DNA of 64,000 nucleotides from Ulvibacter antarcticus (GTDB taxonomy: Bacteria; Bacteroidota; Bacteroidia; Flavobacteriales; Flavobacteriaceae), in contig NZ_REFC01000014.1 in the NCBI RefSeq assembly GCF_003688405.1, positions 124,001 to 188,000 of the forward strand. Reading direction: 5' to 3'. Position 1 is the stretch's first letter; each line of letters opens with the position of its first letter. The notes under the pieces are model-generated. The model did no database searches and had not been told where the DNA came from. It saw nothing but the letters and a program-made list of their open reading frames with translations. The position numbers and the translations under genes are program-made. Below are positions 45,259 to 54,492 of the stretch, one piece after another.

Positions 45259-46947
45259 TTATTCGGCCACTATAAATTTAGCAGTTTTAACGGCATTTCC
45301 ATCTATGATTTTTACAAAGTAAGTTCCAGCAGAAAACTGTGAAACTTCAATTTGTTCATTCATTGAAATATCGCTTTTGCTTAACAATGTTTGTCCAAGC
45401 ATATTGAAAACTACGATTGAAGCTTTTTCAGCATTTTGTATGTTAAGTACTGAAGTAACCGGGTTAGGGTAGATCTTCACTCCTTGAAGAGCGTTGTCAT
45501 CAACTCCTAATGCTCCAGTAGATGAAAACTCAGAAACCGCTTCATTAGTAAACGATCCATCTGTTTCAAAAAACTGGTTTCCTGTTTCGTCAGTCAATGT
45601 AAGAGTAGTTCCACCATTTCCGGCTGCATCGATCAAAGTGAATGTATAGTAACATCCGAGCCCAAAATTATAGGTTCTTTCAATGGTAACATTATTATCA
45701 TAAGGTCCACCAGAAGATACAACAGTACCAGTTGGATCTTGTATAGTATACGTACAATCTGCACCAGCACCATCTGTGTTCAACACCATAGTTATAGAAC
45801 CAGATGTGTCTGAAGCACTTCGGAATGTAACATCTCCACTATTGTTAGAATTGTTATCATCATTCGGAATTGTAACATTTAAAATGTTCGAAACTTCCGG
45901 AGTATAAGTTAAACCAGGAAGGGTTATTTCTTCAGTATAGTAAGATAGAATCTCTCCCGTCCAGTTGTATACTGCAGGAGTACCCCCGTTTATAGAATAT
46001 TCAATATCTAAATTAGTGATCGGGTCATTCCCTAAGTTTTTAATTTCAATTACTGGCTCAACCATAGTGAAACAATCAACGTCAAAATCTTCAATCGATT
46101 CTAAACTTGCATCATTTGCAATGGTAATACCTGTAAAAGTTGGAAGAGTACCACTACCACTAACAACTTTTTGATGTGTTTCAGAAATAAATGCAACAAC
46201 TTCCAAGTCAATAAGATCTACCGGTACACCATTGTAATCTAAAGGAATAGGATAAGTGTATGTTTCGTCTACAAATGTACCTGTAGTAGTCGTATTAATA
46301 TCCGCACCCCATTGACCAGTGATCATTTCTACTAATCTGTGTTGGTGATTATATTCATTTCCGGAATTCCCACCAGTTTGTGGTCCTAAAGTGTTATTCT
46401 GAAGCAAAGCAACATTTAACAAGTTTGTTGCTTCCGGGCTAGATCCGGTATAATATCCTTCAACGTGAACAGTAAGCATGTTGGTTTGAACGTTGATAGA
46501 CGCTTCAACTCCAACGTTTGCATAAGAACCTACAGCCAAGGTTTGATTAGAAGCAGCAGTCCAACGGTTTCTACTCATTGCAGTAGATCCAGAAGATCCT
46601 TGCTCATAACCAGGAAAGTTTAATCGGTTAACAGTTGCTGCCGGATATCCAACAAGCCCGGTTTGGCCAACAATAGCAGTCCCATAAGGAGTTCTGAAAT
46701 CTGGTTCGCCAGTATTAGGGTTTGCGTAACTACCAACGTGGATGTTAATAAGAAAGGCGTTGTCTGGATTTGCATCTTTAATCGCTTGTGCGATAGCATG
46801 ACCGTCTGGGCAGAATACACAATGAATTCCAGTAAATTCTTCCAGAATCACTTTTTTGTTTTCTGGAGAAGTAGAAACAATAGTTTGAGCAATAGCTCCA
46901 AAACTAAGTAACATTACTCCCAGAAAAAGGGATATTTTTTTTGTCAT
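45259..46947 (-). CDS. Omp28-like thioredoxin-fold protein, T9SS cargo (copy 2)
   Basis: The 562-residue protein is a tandem paralogue of the gene at 43363-45051. The signal peptide is cleaved near AIAQ, the CVFC pair is again at 43-46, and the order of domains is the same, ending in a type A sorting domain (GVKIYPNPVTSVLNI; GTYFVKIIDGNAVKTAKFI). The first ~250 residues are very similar between copies and the middle beta domains less so, so the thioredoxin-like part is under stronger constraint. The substrate and redox role are unknown. Confidence 0.92.
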   Translation of the reverse strand: MTKKISLFLGVMLLSFGAIAQTIVSTSPENKKVILEEFTGIHCVFCPDGHAIAQAIKDANPDNAFLINIHVGSYANPNTGEPDFRTPYGTAIVGQTGLVGYPAATVNRLNFPGYEQGSSGSTAMSRNRWTAASNQTLAVGSYANVGVEASINVQTNMLTVHVEGYYTGSSPEATNLLNVALLQNNTLGPQTGGNSGNEYNHQHRLVEMITGQWGADINTTTTGTFVDETYTYPIPLDYNGVPVDLIDLEVVAFISETHQKVVSGSGTLPTFTGITIANDASLESIEDFDVDCFTMVEPVIEIKNLGNDPITNLDIEYSINGGTPAVYNWTGEILSYYTEEITLPGLTYTPEVSNILNVTIPNDDNNSNNSGDVTFRSASDTSGSITMVLNTDGAGADCTYTIQDPTGTVVSSGGPYDNNVTIERTYNFGLGCYYTFTLIDAAGNGGTTLTLTDETGNQFFETDGSFTNEAVSEFSSTGALGVDDNALQGVKIYPNPVTSVLNIQNAEKASIVVFNMLGQTLLSKSDISMNEQIEVSQFSAGTYFVKIIDGNAVKTAKFIVAE

Positions 46948-46987
46948 AACAAGTTGATTTTAAGTTCTTAAATACTTTTATAGTAAA

Positions 46988-46995
46988 CAAATATA
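46988..46995 (-). promoter_or_regulatory. -7 promoter element for cargo copy 2
   Basis: TATATTTG on the minus strand, an exact TAnnTTTG match 40 bases before ATG 46947. Confidence 0.6.
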
Positions 46996-47176
46996 CCTTT
47001 TTTGTGGCAATCATTAGCCTAATGTTTTAGAAAAATTGTGAAATTAATCATGATGGGTTTTCCCTACTAAACCGATGGAATATTTGCATCTCAATCGTGT
47101 AAAGGAATGGGTTCGAATTAATTAAGTGTAATAAATTTTTTTCGTAAAGTCCTACTATTGTTTGTCTTAGGTTTTG

Positions 47177-47184
47177 TATTTTTG
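47177..47184 (+). promoter_or_regulatory. Promoter for the 241-residue T9SS protein
   Basis: TATTTTTG, an exact -7 match 27 bases before ATG 47212. A TTG at 47158-47160 lies 16 bases upstream of it, close to the expected -33 spacing. Confidence 0.65.
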
Positions 47185-47211
47185 TATTCCTAATTATAAA
47201 AAACAATAAAC

Positions 47212-47937
47212 ATGAAACAGAAATTACTTTTACTTAGTGTGTTATTCGCTTCTTTTTCTATGCTTGCTCAGTCGTATACGGTTGTTGATGGTGATGGGGG
47301 TGCAATACTTGACGGACATGAAGTTACTTACGGAGTTTTAACTTATCCGGAAGCCTCTTTAGATTTCTTCGTAACTAACACTACGAGTGCTGAAATATAT
47401 ATGCGAATTGAGTTGGAAAGTGCTGTTAATGCCGATGGTACAGGATTTGAACTTTGCTTTGGCGAATGTCTTTCTAATCTTTCAATTGGACAATCTGTTC
47501 CTGCTGCACCAGAATTTATAGCAATTCCGGTAGGAGGTACAACACCACAAGGAAATCACTTCTATAATTCTTTTGCCGGTAACGGATCAGATGTTTTAGA
47601 GTATAACTTCAGATTTTATTTATCTGATGCTGCTGGTAACGATATTGGTGAAGAACTACGTTTGACTTATTATTACGATCCTTTATTGAGTTTGAATGAT
47701 TTTGAAGCATTGGATGTTAATATTTTCAATACTACAATCACTAATGAATTAACAGTGGATGTAGCTGAAGATGTAAATCTTAAGGTTTATGACCTTCAAG
47801 GTAGAATAGTTAAAAACGAAAACTTGAATGCTGGTAGAACATCTATCAACATGTCTGATCTTTCTGCTCAAATGTATATTTTACAATTTGACAATAACCG
47901 CGGATTATCTCATACACAAAAAGTTGTTGTAAAGTAA
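47212..47937 (+). CDS. Small T9SS cargo protein
   Basis: The 241-residue protein has a signal peptide (FSMLAQ), a single beta-sandwich-like domain with one close cysteine pair (FELCFGECLSN), and a C-terminal type A sorting domain (ISNELT-like start at about 180, then VNLKVYDLQGRIVKNENL and AQMYILQFDNN, ending KVVVK). It should leave the cell through T9SS. The N-terminal domain is not recognised. It is transcribed divergently from the tandem cargo paralogues. Confidence 0.87.
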   Translation: MKQKLLLLSVLFASFSMLAQSYTVVDGDGGAILDGHEVTYGVLTYPEASLDFFVTNTTSAEIYMRIELESAVNADGTGFELCFGECLSNLSIGQSVPAAPEFIAIPVGGTTPQGNHFYNSFAGNGSDVLEYNFRFYLSDAAGNDIGEELRLTYYYDPLLSLNDFEALDVNIFNTTITNELTVDVAEDVNLKVYDLQGRIVKNENLNAGRTSINMSDLSAQMYILQFDNNRGLSHTQKVVVK

Positions 47938-47956
47938 TTTTACTTCTATATAAATT

Positions 47957-47990
47957 AAAAACGCCCTGAGGATATCAGGGCGTTTTTTTT
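47957..47990 (+). terminator. Terminator after the small T9SS cargo gene
   Basis: Stem AACGCCCTGA (47960-47969) and TCAGGGCGTT (47975-47984) with a 5-base loop and a T-run. Confidence 0.95.
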
Positions 47991-48022
47991 TGTTTTAGTA
48001 GGTAGAAATTGACATTAGATCC

Positions 48023-48258
48023 TTCTTCTCGATACAATTTCTAAATTCCTTTTAGTCATATCGAAATCACTCGAATTGACACTAGATCCTTTCTTTATCT
48101 CATATCTTATTCCACTTTCCACTTTCCACTTTCCACTTTCCACTTTCCACTTTCCACTTTCCTCTTTCCTCTTCTTCTCGATAAAGCTTTTATTCCCTGG
48201 TGGTCATTAAAATCACTCGAAGTGACACTAGAATATTTACTTTTATCTCATATCTCAT
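48023..48258. repeat. Diverged tandem copies of an ~80-bp unit
   Basis: Both copies begin TTCTTCTCGATA and continue to AAATCACTCGAA-TGACACTAGA and TTATCTCATATCT. The second starts 149 bases after the first. The CTTTCCA array lies between them. Confidence 0.75.
48115..48170. repeat. CTTTCCA heptamer array
   Basis: Six perfect CTTTCCA units then two CTTTCCT units, exact period 7. Confidence 0.95.
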
Positions 48259-48271
48259 ATCTCATATCTCA
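48244..48271. repeat. TATCTCA heptamer array
   Basis: Four perfect TATCTCA units. Confidence 0.9.
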
Positions 48272-48372
48272 TTCTTCTTCATTTCGTTTCTCTTCGGAAG
48301 GAATTGTAATTGATAATACATGAGTACTAAATTGCAAAGCCTACGATTGAAACAACTTTAGTGTAAACATAA

Positions 48373-48402
48373 AGATCGCCTGAAATTGCTTTCAGACGAC
48401 CT
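48373..48402 (-). terminator. Probable terminator after the DUF6029 gene
   Basis: Stem AGATCGCCTGAAA with TTTCAGACGACCT and a 4-base loop. The T-tract on the minus strand is short, so efficiency is uncertain. Confidence 0.55.
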
Positions 48403-48427
48403 TATTTAAATTGTATATTTCTATGCT

Positions 48428-50074
48428 TTAGAAGTTCACCGTTAAATTAGCGCTTACTCCTGTATTTTCTGGTACAAATCGACATACACCTCCAACACAT
48501 ATTAATCCTCCTCTTTGTCTTCCGTAGTTCATTCCTAAACGTGTTCTGCCTTTCGAATAACTACCTCCCATATTGTAATAGTGAATTTTACCTTCACCGC
48601 CATAATTATAAGAGTCGGCAATGTAAAGGCCTAGTCTAGAGTTAAAGTTGTATTCCAATACTCCAGCTGCCCAGTTCTTTCTGTCTTGCTTACTCCACAT
48701 ATGTTGTAGCACCATTCTAACAGACTGACTGCCCTTTATACGGTAAGTTCCTTCACCAACCAGGATTTGCGCTTTAATATCACCCTGTGTGCCAATTGGT
48801 CCACCTTGAGAAACTCCTTTATCAATAATAATATCCTGGAAGGTTAAAATTGTATTCAATTGTTTCCCCCATTTGTTTTTAACTTCTGCACTCCAGTCTC
48901 TGTAAAGACGAGGGCCAGTTCCAATAAACTTGGCTTCATACCATCGATTCTCAACATTGTATTCTGCGTCCAAACCGTTGTAGTAAGAGAAGTTTGCCGC
49001 TATTTTAGTTTTTAGCTTTCCGAGGAAACTATCACTTGGAGCCGAATAATAACCATCCAGCTGGGTTCCAACTTCACCCGATTGCTTGTTAAAAGTCTCA
49101 ATAACCAAACGAGGCTGTGAATTATACACATAAATATTGGTCAACAAATAATCCTGCTGTTTTGTTAATGCGGGTACATAATTCAAAATTTGTTGATTGA
49201 AAGTATTTCCTTCCGCCAATCGGTCACTATAAAAACTAAAATTCTCGAGACGTCTGAAGGTTGCGTTTAATCCCAAACCTTTTTGAGCATAACCTGCATT
49301 GACAAGCATAGCCGTACCGTCGTATAACTTGTTTGATGAGACTATCTCGTCATTGGCAATGATATCCGGGTCTTTGGTAATTACTTCAATACCAGTAAAA
49401 AAGTTCCCTACAACCATATCAAGTCTTCCCGCATATGCGTTCACCGTAGTGGGTATGGTGTCGTTTGTTCCATTATCTTGATTTCGTCCTACGTAGCTGG
49501 CACCTACTTTTAGATTTACCGCCTCAATGTCAAGCGCTGTACTAAGATCTAGTTCTGCATTAATACCTTGAATGGCACCTTGAGACACTTCAAAACCATT
49601 TCGTTGCTGTCCAAAGACTCCTGTTAAGTCCAAGTATTCGGTAGCTTTAAAATTAAAGCGTATTCCTCTTAAAGCATTGTTGATACCTAGTTGTCTATCT
49701 TCCCATGCGCGAAGGATTAGTCCACTTCCAAATTGCTCATAAAAAAAACCTCCGGTAATATCGATGGTTTCATTTTTAAAATTCAGATAGTAGGTTCCAA
49801 TTCCATTGTTTCCATCATAGATAGGCGCATAACCCAATAGTGATGTAGGTAGGTAGGATTCATACTGTGCACCCGCAGTAAAATTACCGAGGTTGAAATT
49901 TAGTTGAAAATAATTGTTAGCTCTAAATTGATCTTCGGGAGCCGGAAAATTAATTCCGTCATCTGCTAAAAGCCATTGCGAATTTGACTCAAATCCACCA
50001 AAGAAATTTCCGTTGTCTTGAGCAATAAGAAATCCACTGCACAATATTGCGACACTTAAAAATAAATATTTCAT
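48428..50074 (-). CDS. DUF6029-type outer membrane beta-barrel protein
   Basis: The 548-residue protein has a signal peptide (FLIAQDNG), a body of alternating aromatic beta strands (FGGFESNSQWLLAD; YYLNFKNETIDITGGFFYEQFGSGLILRAW) and a terminal strand GVSANLTVNF, all marks of an outer membrane barrel. I place it in the DUF6029 group by resemblance. A conserved CVGGVC pair lies near the end. It follows a TlpA-like gene by 32 bases on the same strand, which hints at a redox-linked envelope role; this is only context. Confidence 0.75.
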   Translation of the reverse strand: MKYLFLSVAILCSGFLIAQDNGNFFGGFESNSQWLLADDGINFPAPEDQFRANNYFQLNFNLGNFTAGAQYESYLPTSLLGYAPIYDGNNGIGTYYLNFKNETIDITGGFFYEQFGSGLILRAWEDRQLGINNALRGIRFNFKATEYLDLTGVFGQQRNGFEVSQGAIQGINAELDLSTALDIEAVNLKVGASYVGRNQDNGTNDTIPTTVNAYAGRLDMVVGNFFTGIEVITKDPDIIANDEIVSSNKLYDGTAMLVNAGYAQKGLGLNATFRRLENFSFYSDRLAEGNTFNQQILNYVPALTKQQDYLLTNIYVYNSQPRLVIETFNKQSGEVGTQLDGYYSAPSDSFLGKLKTKIAANFSYYNGLDAEYNVENRWYEAKFIGTGPRLYRDWSAEVKNKWGKQLNTILTFQDIIIDKGVSQGGPIGTQGDIKAQILVGEGTYRIKGSQSVRMVLQHMWSKQDRKNWAAGVLEYNFNSRLGLYIADSYNYGGEGKIHYYNMGGSYSKGRTRLGMNYGRQRGGLICVGGVCRFVPENTGVSANLTVNF

Positions 50075-50106
50075 TAAAAAGGTTGGTTGTGTTATTAAAA
50101 AGAAAT

Positions 50107-50589
50107 TTAATCTGCTAGTTCTTTAATTTTCTCGTAAAGTTCAAATTCGGCTCCCGGACTATAACCAGAATGTCGATGCATAATTTTACCGTTTTTTACT
50201 AAAAGAGTTAAAGGAACTGTAGAAGCACCCAAAGCTCGCTTTAGGTCGTTATTACTATCAAGAAGTATGGTGTAGTCCCATCCTTTACCATTAATTAATG
50301 GTTTTACACGCTTTACTGTTCTACTGTCATCCACAGAAACCGCTATTAATTCTACATTTGTTTCCTCCTGCCATTCTTCCCAAACTTCACTAATTGCATC
50401 CAATTCCTTCAGACAAGGAACACACCATGTAGCCCAAAGCGATACGATGACAATATTCTCACTATCGGCTGCATCCTGTATATTAATGGTCTCACCTTCG
50501 GTTGTAGTTAAATCTACATTAGGTAGTTCGTCTTGAGCAAAAGCGTTGAATGTCAGGAACAAACATAAAAGAAATACAATTTTTTTCAT
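50107..50589 (-). CDS. TlpA/ResA-like periplasmic thioredoxin
   Basis: The 160-residue protein has a signal peptide (FNAFAQ) and a single thioredoxin domain with the active site WCVPC (Cys56, Cys59), the cis-Pro strand ASTVPLTLLV and a C-terminal helix. TlpA-type proteins are membrane- or periplasm-located reductants for cytochrome c or other exported thiols. It is first in an operon with the DUF6029 barrel and divergent from an Omp28-like lipoprotein. Confidence 0.9.
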   Translation of the reverse strand: MKKIVFLLCLFLTFNAFAQDELPNVDLTTTEGETINIQDAADSENIVIVSLWATWCVPCLKELDAISEVWEEWQEETNVELIAVSVDDSRTVKRVKPLINGKGWDYTILLDSNNDLKRALGASTVPLTLLVKNGKIMHRHSGYSPGAEFELYEKIKELAD

Positions 50590-50735
50590 CTTGAGAAGTT
50601 TTAATTATTAAGCAATAATAGGTAATAAAATTCATAAAATAAATTTATAATACTACATTTCATTTTCTATTATCCTATAGAAAAACTATGATAAAAAACT
50701 AGTATTATTGTATAATATAAATTCATAATATAACT

Positions 50736-51791
50736 ATGAAAACAAAAAACATACCAAAAATTCTATTAGCATTGACGCTAATTTTTCTAGTATCATGTAG
50801 TAAATCTGAAGAAAATGTACCCCTTACAGGTCCTACTGCTCAAATTACGGTTGAGAAAATCGTGAGAAAGGCTTCCTTGAGAAATCAGGACATTCCTTTT
50901 AGAATTTTAAATGAAAATGGAGATGATGTGACAGATATCACAACATTTTTTGTGGATGGAGTTGAGATTACCGGAAGTAATTTTTCTTCAGACGTTATTG
51001 GTGATTTCGAAGTATATGGTGTTTATACCGAAAATGGTGTAGAAATAACAACCAACGTGGAACCTTTTAAGGTTATTATTCCGAAGAGAAAAGTAGTAAT
51101 TGAAGATTATACAGGTACCTGGTGTGGTTTCTGCCCTAGTGTTGCAGCGGCCATAATAGATACACATGAACTTACAGAACATCTTGCTATTGTTGCAATT
51201 CACGAAACTGCAAACAGTAGCCCGGACCCATATCACTACAATGAATTTCCAATTTTAAGGAATGCATTCAATATTGGTGGTTTGCCAAGAGCTAGAATTA
51301 ATAGAACTGTTCCTTGGGTAAGCCCTTATACTTCTAATGATATTGTAGCTATGGCAGGGCAAGATACCAATCTGGCAATAGGAATCGTTTCTGAACTAGC
51401 CGGAACTACCCTTACGGTAAAAGTTGATATGGTTTTTGAAACAGGTACACAGGCTGGAGATAAATTAGTGCTTTATCTAATAGAAAATGGAATCATATAC
51501 AAACAAACAAATTATTACAACGATGATCCGTCAAGTCCATACTACCAGTTGGGAAATCCAATCCTGGAATTTGAGCATAACGAAGTGTTGAGACAATCCT
51601 TAACGCAAACACTAGGGAATACTATTGGTGCAGCCGGACCTTTAGAAGAAATAGGTATGACGTTTGCCGCCGAAATCCCTGAAGATTATGATACCAATAA
51701 CCTTGAGCTAGTCGCTATGATTGTTGATGTAGATAATAATGCAAGAAATGCTCAGACCGCACATATTAATGTAGATCAAGAATATCAGTAA
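50736..51791 (+). CDS. Omp28-related lipoprotein with CxxC
   Basis: The 351-residue protein has a lipobox ending at Cys21 (LIFLVSCSKS), a beta-sandwich-like N-terminal domain (about 30-115), and a thioredoxin-fold Omp28 domain with VVIEDYTGTWCGFCPSV (Cys130, Cys133). It lacks a T9SS sorting domain and is likely anchored in the outer membrane. It shares the Omp28 core with the tandem cargo proteins at 43363-46947 but is a different subtype. Confidence 0.88.
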   Translation: MKTKNIPKILLALTLIFLVSCSKSEENVPLTGPTAQITVEKIVRKASLRNQDIPFRILNENGDDVTDITTFFVDGVEITGSNFSSDVIGDFEVYGVYTENGVEITTNVEPFKVIIPKRKVVIEDYTGTWCGFCPSVAAAIIDTHELTEHLAIVAIHETANSSPDPYHYNEFPILRNAFNIGGLPRARINRTVPWVSPYTSNDIVAMAGQDTNLAIGIVSELAGTTLTVKVDMVFETGTQAGDKLVLYLIENGIIYKQTNYYNDDPSSPYYQLGNPILEFEHNEVLRQSLTQTLGNTIGAAGPLEEIGMTFAAEIPEDYDTNNLELVAMIVDVDNNARNAQTAHINVDQEYQ

Positions 51792-51813
51792 CAATCACTA
51801 ATTCATACAAACG

Positions 51814-51847
51814 AAAAAACCCGAAGCAATTTTGTTTCGGGTTTTTT
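51814..51847. terminator. Bidirectional terminator between the Omp28 lipoprotein gene and pruA
   Basis: Stem AAAAAACCCGAA (51814-51825) with TTCGGGTTTTTT (51836-51847), with A/T runs on both sides. Confidence 0.92.
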
Positions 51848-51865
51848 ATTTTTACTTCGGAAAGA

Positions 51866-53491
51866 TTATCCTAAGAAAGGATATCTGTAATCTGTTGGAG
51901 TTACAAAGGTTTCTTTAATCATCCTTGGAGAAATCCATCGGTATAAATTCAGTTTACTTCCTGCCTTATCATTTGTACCACTAGCACGAGCACCTCCAAA
52001 TGGTTGCTGTCCAACAACTGCTCCTGTTGGTTTATCGTTAACATAGAAGTTTCCTGCCGCATTCTGAAGCGCCTTTATGGCAACCTCCAACGCATAACGA
52101 TCTTCGCTGAAAACAGCGCCAGTAAGTGCATACTCACTTGTTTCGTCAACTAACGTAAGGGTTTTAAGCCAGTCTTTATCTTCAAATACATATACCGTTA
52201 AAACAGGGCCGAATAACTCGGTACACATGGTTGTGTATTTCGGGTCCTCAGTAACAATAACGGTGGGCTCAATAAAGTAACCTTCACTTTTATCGTACTT
52301 TCCACCCGCAATAATTTTTGCTTTCTTATCTTTCTTAGCCTTATCAATGAATTTGGCTAATTTATCGAATGAGCCTTCATGAATCACTGCTGTAATAAAA
52401 TTACTCATATCTTCTGGCGATCCCATTTTAAGAGTAGCCATTTCAGCAATCAATTCTTTTTCCACAGCTTTCCAAATACTTTTTGAAATATAACATCTAC
52501 TCGCAGCACTACATTTCTGTCCTTGAAATTCAAAAGCTCCACGTATCATCGCTGTTGCTACCTGTTTCGGATTTGACGATTTATGTGCGACAATAAAGTC
52601 TTTCCCTCCGGTTTCACCAACAATTCGCGGATAAGTCTTATAGTTGTGAATATTCGTTCCAATTTTTTGCCAGATATCCTTGAAGACATGCGTAGAACCG
52701 GTAAAGTGAATTCCACTAAAATCGGGACTCGCTAAAACGGTGTCGGTAATCATAACCGGGTCACCCATTACCATATTTATTACACCTGCCGGTACGCCTG
52801 CTTCTTTAAAAATATCTAAGATAATTTTAGCAGAATACATCTGGCTGTCACTTGGTTTCCAAACAACCACATTTCCCATCAGTGCAGCACTGGCAGGTAA
52901 ATTAGCCGCGATTGCAGTAAAATTGAAAGGTGTAATGGCATATACAAAACCTTCTAGTGGTCGATATTCTAATCGATTCCAGGTTGAAGAAGTAGATTCC
53001 GGTTGTTCTGCGTAGATTTCAGTCATGTACTGAACATTGAATCGTAAAAAATCGATCAACTCACAAGAAGCATCTATTTCTGCCTGATAGATATTTTTAG
53101 ATTGCCCCAACATGGTTGCTGCATTAATTTTTGCACGATACGGTCCGGCGATTAATTCGGCAGCACGTAGAAAAATAGCTGCTCGTTGTTCCCATGGCAT
53201 TTCTGCCCAATTTTTACGAGCATCCAAAGCCGTGGAAATAGCATCCTTAATATTCTTCTTATCGGCTCTATGATAGGTTCCTAAAATGTGTTTATGATCG
53301 TGAGGAGGTGACATAGTCGCAGTATCTCCTGTTTTCACGTTTTTACCGTTTATGTATAATGGCACTTCAACTTTGCTATTGTACATTTTTATATAAGCCG
53401 CAGAAACTGCTGCTCTTTCCGGCGAACCGGGAGCATAGTCTTTAACAGGTTCGTTAACGGCAATTGGCACTTCAAAAAATCCTTTTCCCAT
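51866..53491 (-). CDS. pruA: L-glutamate gamma-semialdehyde (P5C) dehydrogenase
   Basis: The 541-residue aldehyde dehydrogenase oxidises glutamate semialdehyde from proline breakdown to glutamate with NAD+. Motifs: YAITPFNFTAIAANLPASAALMGN, FTGSTHVFKDIW, the catalytic Cys in GAFEFQGQKCSAASRCYI, VGETGGKDFIVAH with the active Glu, and NDKPTGAVVGQQPFGGARASGTNDKAG near the end. It is the stand-alone, P5CDH-1 type length; no proline dehydrogenase gene is beside it. Confidence 0.96.
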   Translation of the reverse strand: MGKGFFEVPIAVNEPVKDYAPGSPERAAVSAAYIKMYNSKVEVPLYINGKNVKTGDTATMSPPHDHKHILGTYHRADKKNIKDAISTALDARKNWAEMPWEQRAAIFLRAAELIAGPYRAKINAATMLGQSKNIYQAEIDASCELIDFLRFNVQYMTEIYAEQPESTSSTWNRLEYRPLEGFVYAITPFNFTAIAANLPASAALMGNVVVWKPSDSQMYSAKIILDIFKEAGVPAGVINMVMGDPVMITDTVLASPDFSGIHFTGSTHVFKDIWQKIGTNIHNYKTYPRIVGETGGKDFIVAHKSSNPKQVATAMIRGAFEFQGQKCSAASRCYISKSIWKAVEKELIAEMATLKMGSPEDMSNFITAVIHEGSFDKLAKFIDKAKKDKKAKIIAGGKYDKSEGYFIEPTVIVTEDPKYTTMCTELFGPVLTVYVFEDKDWLKTLTLVDETSEYALTGAVFSEDRYALEVAIKALQNAAGNFYVNDKPTGAVVGQQPFGGARASGTNDKAGSKLNLYRWISPRMIKETFVTPTDYRYPFLG

Positions 53492-53520
53492 CTCTTTATT
53501 TCTTTGATTTAATTAAGCTG

Positions 53521-53528
53521 CAAAGGTA
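53521..53528 (-). promoter_or_regulatory. -7 promoter element for pruA
   Basis: TACCTTTG on the minus strand, an exact match 29 bases before the pruA ATG, with a TTTTG about 15 bases further upstream. Confidence 0.6.
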
Positions 53529-53686
53529 CAAATTTCAGGACTTCAAAACACATGTTCCGAATCGGAAAAAACGAATGCTAAGTTCTTTGAGGTTGAAATC
53601 ATTTTTAGATGGTACTGGATTCTCAATATTCACTAAACTTCAGGAAAATTCGTTTTCACTCCACAAAATTACTTGAACTGATAGAG

Positions 53687-53717
53687 TTTTAGAATTGAAC
53701 ATTGAATATTGAACATT
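53687..53717. repeat. ATTGAAC heptamer array
   Basis: TTTTAGA, ATTGAAC, ATTGAAT, ATTGAAC, ATT: period 7, in the pruA-NRDE gap. Confidence 0.8.
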
Positions 53718-53757
53718 CTTTCGTAAGTTTCCATTCTTAATAGAGACCACTACCGCT

Positions 53758-54492
53758 ATGTGTACCGTTACATTTATCCCTAAACATTCAGATGGATTTG
53801 TTCTAACATCAAACCGCGATGAAGCTCCTGGTCGAAAAACACTTGCGCCCCAGTTTTATCATTTAAAGGAAACCGGTCTGTTGTTTCCTAAAGATGAGGT
53901 CGCAGGGGGAACCTGGTTTGGAGTGAGTAGTAGAAAACGGTTAGTGTGTTTAATGAATGGAGGTTTCACTGCGCATAAAAGAGCCGATCAATACAGAATG
54001 AGTAGAGGAATTATTGTTACAGATCTTTTAACTTCGGAAGTGGTTACGGATGCAGTATCTGCATACAATTATAATGGAATTGAGCCTTTCACTGTAGTAT
54101 TAGTCGATTGGGAAAAAGAGCTCCAGTTGTATGAATTAGTTTGGGACGGGATTAAAGCACATTTTTCTGAACAACCTATTGCACCTCAAATATGGTCGTC
54201 TTCTCTATTATATTCTGAAGAAATAAAGAAAAAAAGAGAGCGGTGGTTTTCTGAATTTATTTTTAAACATTTATCTCCTTCTGAAGCTGAATTACTAAAT
54301 TTTCATAAAACTACTGGCGAAGGTGATATCAACTCTAATCTTATTATGGATCGCGGTTTTGTAAAAACCAAGAGTATTACTCAATTTATAAAGGGTAAAG
54401 AATCAATCTTACGATATGAAGATCTTCAGTCGGGAGAAACATCTGAAATACGAACTCCAAAGGACTGGTTCAAAAAAGAAAATTCAATTTGA
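53758..54492 (+). CDS. NRDE-family (TANGO2-like) protein
   Basis: The 244-residue protein starts MCTVTFIP with Cys2 and contains SNRDE (18-22), EVAGGTWFGVSSRKRLVCLMNG and RGIIVTDLL, the defining pattern of the NRDE/TANGO2 family. The fold is Ntn-hydrolase-like, with Cys2 as possible nucleophile after Met removal. The family has been tied to heme or lipid handling in eukaryotes, but no firm reaction is known in bacteria. Its TGA stop overlaps the TTG start of the next gene. Confidence 0.92.
   Translation: MCTVTFIPKHSDGFVLTSNRDEAPGRKTLAPQFYHLKETGLLFPKDEVAGGTWFGVSSRKRLVCLMNGGFTAHKRADQYRMSRGIIVTDLLTSEVVTDAVSAYNYNGIEPFTVVLVDWEKELQLYELVWDGIKAHFSEQPIAPQIWSSSLLYSEEIKKKRERWFSEFIFKHLSPSEAELLNFHKTTGEGDINSNLIMDRGFVKTKSITQFIKGKESILRYEDLQSGETSEIRTPKDWFKKENSI

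Larger units (their letters stand above)
47991..48427. other. 437-bp gene-free region of duplicated repeats
   Basis: No credible gene. It holds two diverged copies of a ~80-bp unit (48023-48107 and 48172-48258), a CTTTCCA array between them, a TATCTCA array after them, and a terminator-like stem for the minus-strand gene at 48373-48402. Confidence 0.75.

Noticed and set aside
43363-46947. The tandem cargo genes as one gene split by a frameshift
   Set aside because: Each has a signal peptide, a sorting domain, a promoter box and a terminator, so both are complete.
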